A DNA stretch of 37,316 bases, taken from positions 1 through 37,316 of the IMG/VR virus record IMGVR_UViG_3300025128_000135, one strand, 5' to 3'. The notes under the pieces were generated by a model. It had not been told where the DNA came from and did no database searches. It worked only from the letters and a program-made list of their open reading frames with translations. A program made the position numbers and the translations under genes. Positions 8,722-18,400 of this stretch are shown here, piece by piece. The DNA is from a virus. Each line of letters opens with the position of its first letter. Position 1 is the first letter of the stretch.

Positions 8722-10884
8722 TTGTCTCTTATTAATTTCGAAATTATTCCTGGAATAGATAAACAAAACACTACTAAAGGTGCTGAAAATCGTTGGATTG
8801 ATAGTACCAATGTAAGATTTAGATATGGTTTACCAGAAAAGATAGGTGGTTGGTCTTCTTTAGTTTCAGATAGTATTGTTGGTGTGGTTCGTGCACAAAA
8901 ACCTTTTATAGACACAACTGGTAATAGATATATTGCTCTTGGTACAGATAAATTTTTATTATTATTTTTTGAAGGTCAACTTCACGACATCACTCCTTTT
9001 GATTCTACAAGACAACAAACAAGTGCTACTTTAGCAACAACCGATGAATCAACATCTGTTTTAGTCACAACTTCAAGTGCTCATGGTGCAAGTGTTGGAG
9101 ATATTATATTACTTGATAGCGTCACCTTACCTAGTGGTACAGGTCTTAGTGCTAGTAATTTTGAAGACAAAGTTTTTATGATTAATACTGTTCCTAGTAC
9201 AACTACATTTACAATTACTTCTTCGGCGGCAGCAACAGCTACTGTTAGTGCAGGAGGTTCTACCACGGTAGAATTTTATTTTGTAGTTGGCCCACAAAAA
9301 CAAACTTATGGATATGGTTGGGGTGTTAGTACATGGGGTGGCACAATATCAGACGCAGCGTCAACAACGGTGAACGAAGATTTAGATAACAGTGAAACAA
9401 CAATAACACTTTCTAGTGCTTCATCTTTTCCTACAGCAGGAACTATTTTAATTGGTTCAGAACTTATAACTTACACAGGAAAGTCTACTAATGATTTAAC
9501 AGGGTGTACACGAGGAGCTTTAGGTACTACAGCTACAACCCACAGTAATGGAGCAACCGTAGTTAATGCAACAGATTATAATGCTTGGGGTGACGCAGTA
9601 AAAGCTGGCCAAGTAAACTTAGAACCGGGTCTTTGGTCTTTAGATAATTTTGGTGAAGTATTGGTTGCAACAGTTGCTAATAGTAAAACTTTTACATGGA
9701 ATCCTTCATCAACAACACCTTTAACAACTAGAGCAGCTTTAGATACAACAAACTTTGCAACAGGAAGTAATCCTACAGCTTCTCGATTAACTTTAATATC
9801 ACCTACTACAAGACACTTAATACACTTTGGTACAGAAACAACCGTGGGTACAGCAACAACTCAAGACGATATGTTTATAAGATTTTCAGAGAGAGAAAAT
9901 ATTAATAGTTATACACCTAGTGTTACGAATACGGCAGGTTCTCAAAGACTTCAAGACGGAACAAAAATTATTGGTGCTTTAAAAGCAAAAGAAAATATTT
10001 TGATATGGACCGATACAGCTTTATATACAATGAAGTTTGTTGGATCTCCTTTTATATTTGGTTTTGAACAAGTAGGCACTAACTGTGGTTTAATTGGTAA
10101 AAACGCTGCTATAGAAGTAGATGGTGTTGCTTATTGGATGGGCACAAAAGGTTTCTTTTTATTTGACGGTACAGTTAAAACACTACCTTGTTCCGTAGAA
10201 GACGAAGTTTTTAACAACATAGATACAACAAAAGGACAACAAGTTGTTGCAGGATTAAATAATTTATTTTCAGAAATAACTTGGTGGTATCCTACAAATA
10301 GTGATTTTAATAATAAGGCTGTAGCATATAATTATGCTGAGTCAGCACAAGTTCCCGGTGGTGTGTGGTACACCAATGGTGAACCGAGGACTTCTTGGAT
10401 TGATGCAAACTTATATCCGAAACCTCATGCAACAAAATTTGATGATACTGGCACAGGAAGTTTTCCTGTTATTTTAGGTGAAGATGGATTAGGTAAAACA
10501 ATATATTTTGAACATGAAATAGGAACTGATCAAGTTAATGAAGATGGAAGCGTCACTACCATAGAATCTAACATAGAGTCTTATGATTTTGATTTACAAA
10601 CTGAAACAGGTGTTGGTGAAAAATTTGTATCGGTTAGTCGTTTTATACCTGATTTTAAAAATTTAACAGGTAACGCTACTGTAACTTTAGCTGTTAAAAG
10701 ATATCCTTCTGAAACAGGTATTAGTTCTACACATAGTCCTTTTACAATAAATTCAAGCACCGATAAAGTAGATACAAGAGCAAGAGGAAGATATGTTAAT
10801 GTTAAAGTTGCAAACACAGATATTAATCAAGAGTGGAGATACGGAACATTAACTCTTGATGTTAAACCAGATGGAATGAGATAA
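8722..10884 (+). CDS. Tail nozzle / hub protein (P22 gp10 / T7 gp12-like)
   Basis: A 720-residue protein with a TTG start after a TAGGAGATAAT site. The N-terminus (FEIIPGIDKQNTTKGAENRW, then VRFRYGLPEKIGGWS) and the central segment at roughly residues 385-500 (MFIRFSERENINSY, TKIIGALKAKENILIWTDTA, EQVGTNCGLIGKNAA, AYWMGTKGFFLFDGTVKTLP) are the repeating blades of the beta-propeller nozzle proteins of short-tailed phages. The C-terminus has the usual ending, RARGRYVNVKV then WRYGTLTLDVKPDG. The protein forms the hexameric exit channel below the portal. This is the best evidence that the phage is podovirus-like. Residues ~90-260 appear to be an inserted beta-rich region. Confidence 0.8.
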   Translation: MSLINFEIIPGIDKQNTTKGAENRWIDSTNVRFRYGLPEKIGGWSSLVSDSIVGVVRAQKPFIDTTGNRYIALGTDKFLLLFFEGQLHDITPFDSTRQQTSATLATTDESTSVLVTTSSAHGASVGDIILLDSVTLPSGTGLSASNFEDKVFMINTVPSTTTFTITSSAAATATVSAGGSTTVEFYFVVGPQKQTYGYGWGVSTWGGTISDAASTTVNEDLDNSETTITLSSASSFPTAGTILIGSELITYTGKSTNDLTGCTRGALGTTATTHSNGATVVNATDYNAWGDAVKAGQVNLEPGLWSLDNFGEVLVATVANSKTFTWNPSSTTPLTTRAALDTTNFATGSNPTASRLTLISPTTRHLIHFGTETTVGTATTQDDMFIRFSERENINSYTPSVTNTAGSQRLQDGTKIIGALKAKENILIWTDTALYTMKFVGSPFIFGFEQVGTNCGLIGKNAAIEVDGVAYWMGTKGFFLFDGTVKTLPCSVEDEVFNNIDTTKGQQVVAGLNNLFSEITWWYPTNSDFNNKAVAYNYAESAQVPGGVWYTNGEPRTSWIDANLYPKPHATKFDDTGTGSFPVILGEDGLGKTIYFEHEIGTDQVNEDGSVTTIESNIESYDFDLQTETGVGEKFVSVSRFIPDFKNLTGNATVTLAVKRYPSETGISSTHSPFTINSSTDKVDTRARGRYVNVKVANTDINQEWRYGTLTLDVKPDGMR

Positions 10885-11048
10885 TGGCTAGAATAGTAGT
10901 AAGAATACCAGAACCTAAAGATAACTATGAGGTATCTAATCAAAGACAAATTAACAGAGGTATTGCAGCATTGATTGAAGAACTCAATACAACATATCAA
11001 CAAAATTTAAGAGAGGAAGAAGAGCGTTTTGCTTTCTTCTTTAGTTAA
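10884..11048 (+). CDS. Small conserved hypothetical protein after the nozzle gene
   Basis: A 54-residue protein read from ATG at 10884 to TAA at 11046-11048, sharing one base with the gene on each side (TAATG at both ends). The sequence MARIVVRIPEPKDNYEVSNQ is followed by an amphipathic helix ending in REEEERFAFFF. The double one-base overlap and the intact frame make it a real gene despite its length. It may be a small tail adaptor or scaffold peptide. No family is recognised. Confidence 0.75.
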   Translation: MARIVVRIPEPKDNYEVSNQRQINRGIAALIEELNTTYQQNLREEEERFAFFFS

Positions 11049-11377
11049 TGGCTAATAATTATTTAAACAAAAAAGTAGATTTAACTAGTACTGACATAAC
11101 AACTCTTTATACAGTACCTTCTGAAACTACAGGTATAATTAAATCAATTATTGTATCAAATGATTCTGCTAGTGCAGACACTCTTACAGTTACTTTAACT
11201 AATGGTAGCAATGTTTTTAGTGTTTATAAAGAAGAAGCAGTTGGTGCAAAAACTACCAAAGAACTTCTTTCACAACCTTTGGTTGTTGAAGAAACAGAAA
11301 TAATTAAAGTCACAGCAGCTACAGCCAATAGACTTCATGTCATATTATCTGTACTAGAAATGACAAGAACAACATAG
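11048..11377 (+). CDS. Small beta-rich virion protein (paralogue of the gene at 335)
   Basis: A 109-residue protein with a Tyr-Thr-Val strand near residue 22 (TLYTVPSETTGIIKSIIVSN), a TLTVTLTNGSN strand and a terminal ILSVLEMT. The same plan is found in the 115-residue product of 335-682. Both look like a single beta-sandwich domain. It overlaps the upstream small gene by one base. The family is common in marine phage structural regions but its role is not known to me. It probably decorates the particle or joins fibre to tail. Confidence 0.7.
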   Translation: MANNYLNKKVDLTSTDITTLYTVPSETTGIIKSIIVSNDSASADTLTVTLTNGSNVFSVYKEEAVGAKTTKELLSQPLVVEETEIIKVTAATANRLHVILSVLEMTRTT

Positions 11378-11385
11378 GAGGTAAA

Positions 11386-11634
11386 ATGGTATCATTTGTA
11401 GAAAAAGGTAAAGCAGATACAATAGTCAATGGTAAGGTTATTGAACAAATTGACATTGAAACAGAAGTAACAGTTAAAAACCTTAAAACTAACAAAGAAT
11501 ATTCATCAGATAAAGAGGCAGAAGACGATGTTAATGACCCAAATACAGACACAAAACAAGAAGATATTTCTAGAAGTGTTAATATAAAGGTTGCTAAAAT
11601 GCCAGATGTTATATCTAAATCTGAGGATGAATAG
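11386..11634 (+). CDS. Small acidic hypothetical protein
   Basis: An 82-residue protein. The N-terminal 45 residues look folded (VEKGKADTIVNGKVIEQIDI then VTVKNLKTNKEYSS), while the rest is acidic and low-complexity (DKEAEDDVNDPNTDTKQED). An ATAGGAGGTAAA Shine-Dalgarno uses the previous stop codon TAG. Its stop is directly followed by the TTG start of the acyltransferase-like gene. No family is recognised. Confidence 0.65.
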   Translation: MVSFVEKGKADTIVNGKVIEQIDIETEVTVKNLKTNKEYSSDKEAEDDVNDPNTDTKQEDISRSVNIKVAKMPDVISKSEDE

Positions 11635-12099
11635 TTGATTTTCAAGGCAAAAAAAAGTAATGTGTTTATGATAGATGCAGATAAAATAAAGGATATAGCC
11701 ATAATATGTGGTTTATATAAATCTTTTCCTCGCTATCAAGACTACACGAACGAGGACGTGCTCCAACATATTTTACCATCCATTATATTAGGACAATACA
11801 AGGTGCATTATGAAAATAATTTACCAATTGCTTTTACCAATTGGGCTTTTTTAAATGAAGAAACAGAACAAAAATTTATGAAAACAGCAGACTTAGACCC
11901 TCAAGATTATAATAGTGGAACGATACCTTGGCATATAGATACTGTGTGTTGTGGTAATATTAAAAAGGTAATGAAGTGGAGTAAAGAATACTTTACTAAA
12001 TTGTTAGGATATAATAAACCTGTGAAATGGTTAAGAATGTCAGACAACGAAACAATTAAAAGAATGGCTATTCAATATACAAAAGGATATTATGCATAA
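11635..12099 (+). CDS. HlyC-like toxin-activating lysine acyltransferase homologue
   Basis: A 154-residue protein, TTG start with GAGG about 9 nt upstream. Residues ~40-105 match the HlyC/RTX toxin acyltransferase family in order: a helix ending in ILPSIILGQYKVHYENN, then LPIAFTNWAFLNEE, then SGTIPWHID. HlyC proteins transfer an acyl chain from acyl-ACP to lysines of a toxin. The Asp of the HlyC WFID motif is kept (D102), but the catalytic His of the HlyC SPLH motif has no counterpart: the equivalent segment reads KSFPRYQDY. Related proteins occur in marine phage structural modules, where the substrate is unknown. It may act on, or only bind, an ejected protein. Confidence 0.7.
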   Translation: MIFKAKKSNVFMIDADKIKDIAIICGLYKSFPRYQDYTNEDVLQHILPSIILGQYKVHYENNLPIAFTNWAFLNEETEQKFMKTADLDPQDYNSGTIPWHIDTVCCGNIKKVMKWSKEYFTKLLGYNKPVKWLRMSDNETIKRMAIQYTKGYYA

Positions 12100-13409
12100 T
12101 GGGTAAAGTATTTAAAAAAGCAGAAGACGTAGTATCAGACGTATTTAGACCTGTTAACAAAGTTATTTCAAGAATTGTACCTAATGAAATTAAACCTTTC
12201 ATAGGACCCCTAGCATCCGTTCTAGTTCCTGGTAGTCTAGTTCCTGGTGGTGCAGGAATTATGAGTAATTTTGCTAGAGGTTATTTTGCTAACCTATTAG
12301 CAGACAGTGCTGTTAATGAAGGTAAAACAGATTTAAGAAAAGCTGCATTATCTGGAATATTTAAAACTCTTCCAACTTCTGCAGATATTCGACAAGATGT
12401 TCCAGCACCAGATAAAACATTTATGCAAAAACTAGCTACAGAAGGTAAAGAAGTTACAGCTAAAGTTGGAGACTTTTTAAATCCAAGTATTTCTAGTGAA
12501 GAAGGTAAAATACTTTCATCAATAGCTAATGTTGGTAAAGCTGTAGGAACACAAGCAGCAGCGGGAGCAGGATTTGATATTTACGATGCTGCTAAAGCTG
12601 CACAAGACGCTTATCAAAATTCAGAAGATGGATACAATACGGCTGAATACTTGGGTTATTTAAGAAATTATCTTGCAAACGCAGGATATTCACAACAACA
12701 AATAGATGATTATGTGGCCAATAGACCAAGTTACAATAAAGGTGGTCGTGTAGGATTCGCTGAAGGCACAGGAATATTTGACACTATGCAAGATCCCGGT
12801 GATCCTTATAACGACAAATATATCTTACAAGAAAAAGACGATGAATTAAGCATAGAAGAAATACTTCAAATTTTAAAAGATGGTGTAGCCATGGCTGATC
12901 CTAAACCTACAGAATCTGGAAACCCTGCTGACACCTTAATAGATTTACCGGGTGAATTAGAAGATGTGGACGATAGAAGTTTTGCAGGTGGACCTAAAAG
13001 TTTATTAGACCCTAGTGAAATGATAGCAGACAATGCTGGTGGTGGTTTAGGTAAGATGCAACAACAATTAATACAAATGGGAGTTAATACTTCTCAAATG
13101 TCACCAACTGAAATTATGGAAATATATAACAGAATGATGGGTGGAGAATCAGGACAATATTTTGGTGCTAAAAAAGGTGGACTTGCAACTTTAAAAATGG
13201 GTGGTATGCCTTCTATGGAAATGGACTATAGAGGCGGTGGCTTTATACCTGTGGGGTCTAAAGAGAAAGCTGATGATGTCCCCGCAAGATTATCAAAAAA
13301 TGAATTTGTTATGACGGCTGATGCCGTTAGAGCTGCTGGTGGTGGTAGTGTTAATAAAGGAGCACAAAGAATGTATCAATTAATGAACGCCTTGGAGAGT
13401 AAAGTATAA
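12099..13409 (+). CDS. Internal virion / ejection-type protein with Gly-rich C-terminus
   Basis: A 436-residue protein. Residues 1-70 contain a hydrophobic helix-forming segment (IKPFIGPLASVLVPGSLVPG). Residues ~180-225 contain an EYLGYLRNYLANAGYSQQQI helix ending in the motif KGGRVGFAEG. The C-terminus (about 370-436) contains RGGGFIPVGSKEKADDVPAR then LSKNEFVMTADAV and a GGGSVNKGAQRMYQLMN end. These motifs are frequent in structural proteins of uncultured marine phages. Its place at the head of the run of large virion genes fits a DNA-ejection or capsid-interior protein. No enzyme motif is seen. Confidence 0.65.
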   Translation: MGKVFKKAEDVVSDVFRPVNKVISRIVPNEIKPFIGPLASVLVPGSLVPGGAGIMSNFARGYFANLLADSAVNEGKTDLRKAALSGIFKTLPTSADIRQDVPAPDKTFMQKLATEGKEVTAKVGDFLNPSISSEEGKILSSIANVGKAVGTQAAAGAGFDIYDAAKAAQDAYQNSEDGYNTAEYLGYLRNYLANAGYSQQQIDDYVANRPSYNKGGRVGFAEGTGIFDTMQDPGDPYNDKYILQEKDDELSIEEILQILKDGVAMADPKPTESGNPADTLIDLPGELEDVDDRSFAGGPKSLLDPSEMIADNAGGGLGKMQQQLIQMGVNTSQMSPTEIMEIYNRMMGGESGQYFGAKKGGLATLKMGGMPSMEMDYRGGGFIPVGSKEKADDVPARLSKNEFVMTADAVRAAGGGSVNKGAQRMYQLMNALESKV

Positions 13410-14251
13410 TGGCAGAAACAACAATAACTAGACCCGCCCCCTTTATAGAAGCCGGTGGTGAGGTACTTGTAGATAAATTAACAAAACAATTAGGAACACC
13501 TATTGATACACGTTCTTATGCACCTACTGTAGCAGGCGAAACAGCTTTACAACAACAAGCTAGAACTTTAGCAGGTGGCCTAGGTTCTTTTGAACCGTTC
13601 TTAAATCAAGCAGCGACCGATGCTACTGCTGCTCAAACTTTAACAGGTCCTCAAGCCTATCAAGATTTTATGTCACCGTATCAACAAGAAGTTATCGATG
13701 CTTCTCTTGCTGCTTTGGAACGAGAAAGAGCAGCACAAAGATCAGCGATTGGTGATCAAGCGTTTCAGTTTGGTGCCTTTGGTGGTGGTAGACAAGGTGC
13801 TCAAGAAGGTGAGTTTGATGCCGTTACTGCTTTTAATAAAGCACAACTAGAAGCACAATTAAGACAACAAGGATTTCAACAAGCACAACAAGCAGCACAA
13901 CAAGCTTTTGCTAATCAACAAGCATTATCTACACAACAACAAGGATTAGCTCAACTAGCCCCACAATTAGCACAACAACAAATTACCGGTGTTGGTCAAT
14001 TAGGTCAGCAACAACAAGCACAGGCACAAGCTATTATTGATGCACAAGCGGCAGCAGATAGAGAAGCAGCTTTTGCCGATCAACAAAACTTAGGATTTGT
14101 TGGTCAACAATTAACAGGATTAATAGGTGGATATCCAGCACAAGCAGGCTACTCTACAACATCAGCACCTCCTCCTAGCCCACTATCTCAAATTCTTGGA
14201 ATGGGTGCGGGTCTTGCAGGTATTGGTGGTCAGTTAGGATTGTTTGGTTAA
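13409..14251 (+). CDS. Gln/Ala-rich internal virion protein
   Basis: A 280-residue protein. The central part (about residues 60-225) is strongly enriched in Gln and Ala (for example RQQGFQQAQQAAQQAF), consistent with a long helical rod. Before it lies YQDFMSPYQQEVIDASLAAL and a GAFGGGRQG turn, a layout seen in marine podovirus structural proteins upstream of the large internal protein. The C-terminus is Pro/Gly-rich and hydrophobic (ILGMGAGLAGIGGQLGLFG), possibly membrane-active. One-base overlaps with both neighbours show a coupled operon. A role in DNA ejection is inferred. Confidence 0.65.
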   Translation: MAETTITRPAPFIEAGGEVLVDKLTKQLGTPIDTRSYAPTVAGETALQQQARTLAGGLGSFEPFLNQAATDATAAQTLTGPQAYQDFMSPYQQEVIDASLAALERERAAQRSAIGDQAFQFGAFGGGRQGAQEGEFDAVTAFNKAQLEAQLRQQGFQQAQQAAQQAFANQQALSTQQQGLAQLAPQLAQQQITGVGQLGQQQQAQAQAIIDAQAAADREAAFADQQNLGFVGQQLTGLIGGYPAQAGYSTTSAPPPSPLSQILGMGAGLAGIGGQLGLFG

Positions 14252-15432
14252 TGAGTAGAACTTTAAATAGACCTATGTTTAGACGTGGTGGTAAAGTCGA
14301 TAGCCGTGGAACAGGGATCACGTCTGGATTAATGCCAAGACAAAATTATCAAAATGCAGGTTTTGTATTTCCAGGTGATGAATCTAAAACAACACCAACA
14401 ACACAACCCACAGGAGGAGGTACAGGTTTTTCTCAATCTCCTTTTAAAAAACTTATTGTAGATCCCGCTTTAAGTGCCATTCATCCTGTTGTAAATGTTG
14501 GTTCAGACATAGGTAATTTTGCAAAAATATTTTTTGGTGGTGAACCTACTTTTAAATATTTAGATCCTTTTGAACCAGGTAGTGGTTTTGGAGTAGCAGT
14601 AGAGGACTTTGATACTTTTAGATATGGTCCTAATAAAAAAGAACAAACGACAACAGAACTTCCTGAAGCTCCTGTAATAGATCAATCAGAAGATAATCAA
14701 CAAGGAGATAAGACAGTAACCATGGATGAAAAGAAAGATGCTCCTGAAGTACAAGATAATAATAAAGCAATAGATGTTGATGCTATGGAAGATCTGATAG
14801 ACGCAGACGCTAAAACTTTTGAAAGAATTATGTTAGGGGATAGTGCTACTAAAGATAAAATATTTAAGATGTTAACTGCTGCTGCTCCTAAAATTTTAGA
14901 TGAAGATTATGGTGGAGCTATTGAAGCTGCTGGTGAGGTAGGAGACGATAGTACTATAAAAGCAAAAGCAAGAGAAGCTGCCGTTTCAAAATATATTTCA
15001 GATACAGCGTCTACTGATAAACAAAAAGATTATGCTTTTATTAAAAATAAATATCCTAAAATATCTGAAGAAGACGCTATTGCTTTTGCAGGAGGTCAAA
15101 GTCAATTTCAAAAAGAGTTACCTTTATCTACAGTAAGAGCTACTATTAGTTCTAACTTTGAACCATCTACTTTACACGAACAAGCTTATAGAGACGGACA
15201 TATTGAATTTAGAGCTTTAAAAACAAGGTATGGTGCCGATCTTAAAATACTTCCATATAAAGCAAAAGGTAAATCAATAGAAGATGGTTTTGAAGTAGTT
15301 ACAACAAATTTAGATAAATCTAGTATTTATTTTGATACAGTAAATCAAAATTACATTGTGGCAGATAAAGAAACAGGTCAATCAAAAACATTTAATACTT
15401 TTGAAAGTGCTAACAGTTATTTAAGATCTTGA
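14251..15432 (+). CDS. Internal virion protein with RRGGK N-terminal motif
   Basis: A 393-residue protein. It begins MSRTLNRPMFRRGGK then GITSGLMPRQNYQNAGF, an N-terminal signature that recurs in virion proteins of marine phages. Residues ~120-200 are acidic and disordered-looking. The rest is mixed helix and strand, with SKYISDTASTDKQKDYAFI and a YFDTVNQNYIVADKETGQS strand pair. It overlaps the upstream gene by one base and is followed by the largest gene of the window. It is probably ejected or capsid-lining; no enzymatic motif was found. Confidence 0.6.
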   Translation: MSRTLNRPMFRRGGKVDSRGTGITSGLMPRQNYQNAGFVFPGDESKTTPTTQPTGGGTGFSQSPFKKLIVDPALSAIHPVVNVGSDIGNFAKIFFGGEPTFKYLDPFEPGSGFGVAVEDFDTFRYGPNKKEQTTTELPEAPVIDQSEDNQQGDKTVTMDEKKDAPEVQDNNKAIDVDAMEDLIDADAKTFERIMLGDSATKDKIFKMLTAAAPKILDEDYGGAIEAAGEVGDDSTIKAKAREAAVSKYISDTASTDKQKDYAFIKNKYPKISEEDAIAFAGGQSQFQKELPLSTVRATISSNFEPSTLHEQAYRDGHIEFRALKTRYGADLKILPYKAKGKSIEDGFEVVTTNLDKSSIYFDTVNQNYIVADKETGQSKTFNTFESANSYLRS

Positions 15433-15441
15433 GGAGGATAA

Positions 15442-18400
15442 ATGGTTGATTTTAATTTCGATCAAGAGCCTGAAAATAAAGTTGGAACTATACAATCTAT
15501 ACTAGCAGGTATTGCATCTGGTTTTATTAAGATACCAGAAGGTGTTATATCTTTAGGAGCAAGTCTCATTGACCTCGGTGCGGGAACCAATAACGCTGCA
15601 AAAGTAGAAGCTTTCTTTGATCAAATAAATCCTTTTGATGAAGCAGCAGAAGCAACCACAGCAGGTAAAATAACAGAAACCTTAGTTAATCTTGGTATTC
15701 CCGGTGCTGTTGCGTTTACAAAAGGCGCTCAACTTGCTAACGCTGCAATTAAAGGAAAGAAAGCAAAAAAATATTTCGCATTAGATAAAAAAGCATTAAG
15801 CCCTGTGGAGTTAAGAGAAGCTAGAAAGCTTGCCACGACATTTAACAAAAAAGAAAAAGCTGCCAAATACGGCATAGCAGCATTTGGTTCAGGTATGGCT
15901 GAAGGTGTGTTTGTAGGAGACGTAGATAAAGTAGGAACTTTTGGTGATATGTTAGGAGGTCCTACTAAATTAGATAGAACTGAAGACTATGATCCAGGTA
16001 GAGAAATATTAAATCGTATTAAGTTTGGAACAGAAGGTGCTTTGTTTTCTGGTGTTATTGGTGGCACAGGATTAGCAATTAAAAAATTAGTTCAAAGAAA
16101 TAAAAATTTAGCTCGAAGCGATGAAGCGGGTGATAGATTTTTAGATAAATTTGCAGGAAAATTTAGAGCAAGAAGTCAAAAAGATCCTGAATTTTTTAGA
16201 ATAGAAAGAGAATTTGAAGGAATCAGAGCACAAGATGTAGCTATAGCTCAACAAACAGCAAGAGAAATTACAAAAGAAATAGATAAGATGTTTCCTTTTT
16301 TAAAGACGGCATTTAACTCAACAACAAAGAAAGAAAGAAAAAAATTATTAAAAGAATTAAATGATGTTCTTTTGTCTGGTAAACCTGGTTTTGATGATTC
16401 AAGGAAAATAGTTTTTGGTGGAATGGATAAAGAACTTTCGCAAAAATTATTTAAAAAATTAAAATCACTCGGTGCTGACACTAATAGTATTAAAAATATA
16501 TTTGATCAAATGAATACTGTTAGAGGTAGTTGGGAAAAAATGTTTGGCTTTATAGGAAAAAACATGGATGAAAAATCTTTTAAAGAATTTAAAGGAGTTT
16601 TTGGAGAAAAATTTAAAAGTTTTCTAGGTTCTAATTATGAGATATTTCAAAACAAATCCATAATACCTTGGTTAAATTATAGACCAACAAAACAATTAAT
16701 AGAAAAAATGAAAACAGAAATAATAAAGCAAGCAGAACTAGGAGGAAATAAAATAACCTCTGAAACAGCAGAAAAATATGTTAATGAAATAATTAAAACA
16801 GCAAGACTTCCTAATAAAAAATCTTTGGCAATGGGTGAAAAAAGATCACCTGCTGCTATTTTTAAATTACCTAAGTTTCTTGCAACCAATAGTGTTCTTA
16901 ATGATATAGATTCTTTTGGTAAATATAAATCAGGTTATGTTTCTTTAGATGATTTGACACCTGCTTTTAAAGAATCCATAGAAGAACTTTTCGGTAAACA
17001 AAATAATGTGGGTTTAACTATATTAGGAGGTACAGAAAGACTATCTCTAATAACAAGAAATAATCAATACTATAAAGCATTGGAATTACAATCTGATGAA
17101 TTAGTAAAAAAAGCAATGCAACCTATCGCTGAAGGTGGAGAAGGATTATCAGAATATCAAGCAAAGAAAAAATATAAAATGTTTTTTAAAGATGAAGACG
17201 AGGCTTTAGATGTTTTTGGTAGTGATAATTTAAAACAAATAAGTTTTCAAGATCAAGCACCAGATTCTGTATTAGCAGGAATAACAAATCCTTTGGATGG
17301 ATTATATACTACAAAAGGAATGGCTGATGCAGTAACAGGAGCAACTAATTCTTTAATAAGTAATGATACAGCACTTGGTTATACTTTAAATAATTTTATT
17401 CTTTTTCCAAAAGCAACTTCTCAAATAGCTAAAACAATTTTATCACCTCTAACACACGTTCGTAACTTTATTAGTGCTGGAGCTTTTGCTGCCGCTAATG
17501 GTGTTATACCGAACAGAAAAGCTTTTGTAGATGCCTATAAATCTTTACAAATACCTTTAAAAGGAGCAGGGCAGTTTAATGATTTTTATAATAAACTATT
17601 AAAATTAGGTGTTGTTAATTCTAACGTTCAAGTGGGTGATCTTAGAAAACTTTTTAAAGAAATAGATTTTTTAGGAGAAAATATAAATCCAAATAATTTT
17701 TTGGCTAAAATACAACAAATAGGTTCTAAGGCTAAAAAAGTTGGTGAAGACTTTTATACTGCTGAAGATGATTTTTGGAAGATAACTACATATATTTCTG
17801 AAAGAGCTAGATTAGATAAAGCCTATAAAAGATTTGGTATAAAAAGAACTGCTGACCAATTAGATGAAGAAGCAGCAGACATTGTAAGAAACAACGTTCC
17901 AAACTATGCTTATGTTAGTGATTTTGTTAAAGGTTTAAGAAAGTTTCCTTTAGGTAATTTTGTATCTTTTCCAGCAGAAATTATGAGAACAGGAACTAAT
18001 ATTGTTAGAAGAGCACTAAAAGAAATAAATTATGAAGAAAGAATAGGTAAAGAAGTAGTAAATCCTTTAAGAAATATAGGTATAAGAAGATTAGTTGGTT
18101 TTGGAGCAACCACTACTGCTGTTCCTTTTGCTGCTGTAGAAGGAGCAAAAGCTTTATATAATGTAACAGATGAAGAGATGGAAGCTTTAAGAAGATATGT
18201 ACCTAGTTGGTCTAAAAATTCTACTCTTATACCTATCAGAGATAAAAAAACAAACGAATTAAAATACATAGATTTTTCTCGTACTAATGCTTATGACACT
18301 TTAATACGACCTATTCAAACAGTTCTTAATGCTGTTCAAGAAGGTAGAACAGATGAAGACGGTATTATGAATGATTTTATATCTGGTATGTTTGAATCAA

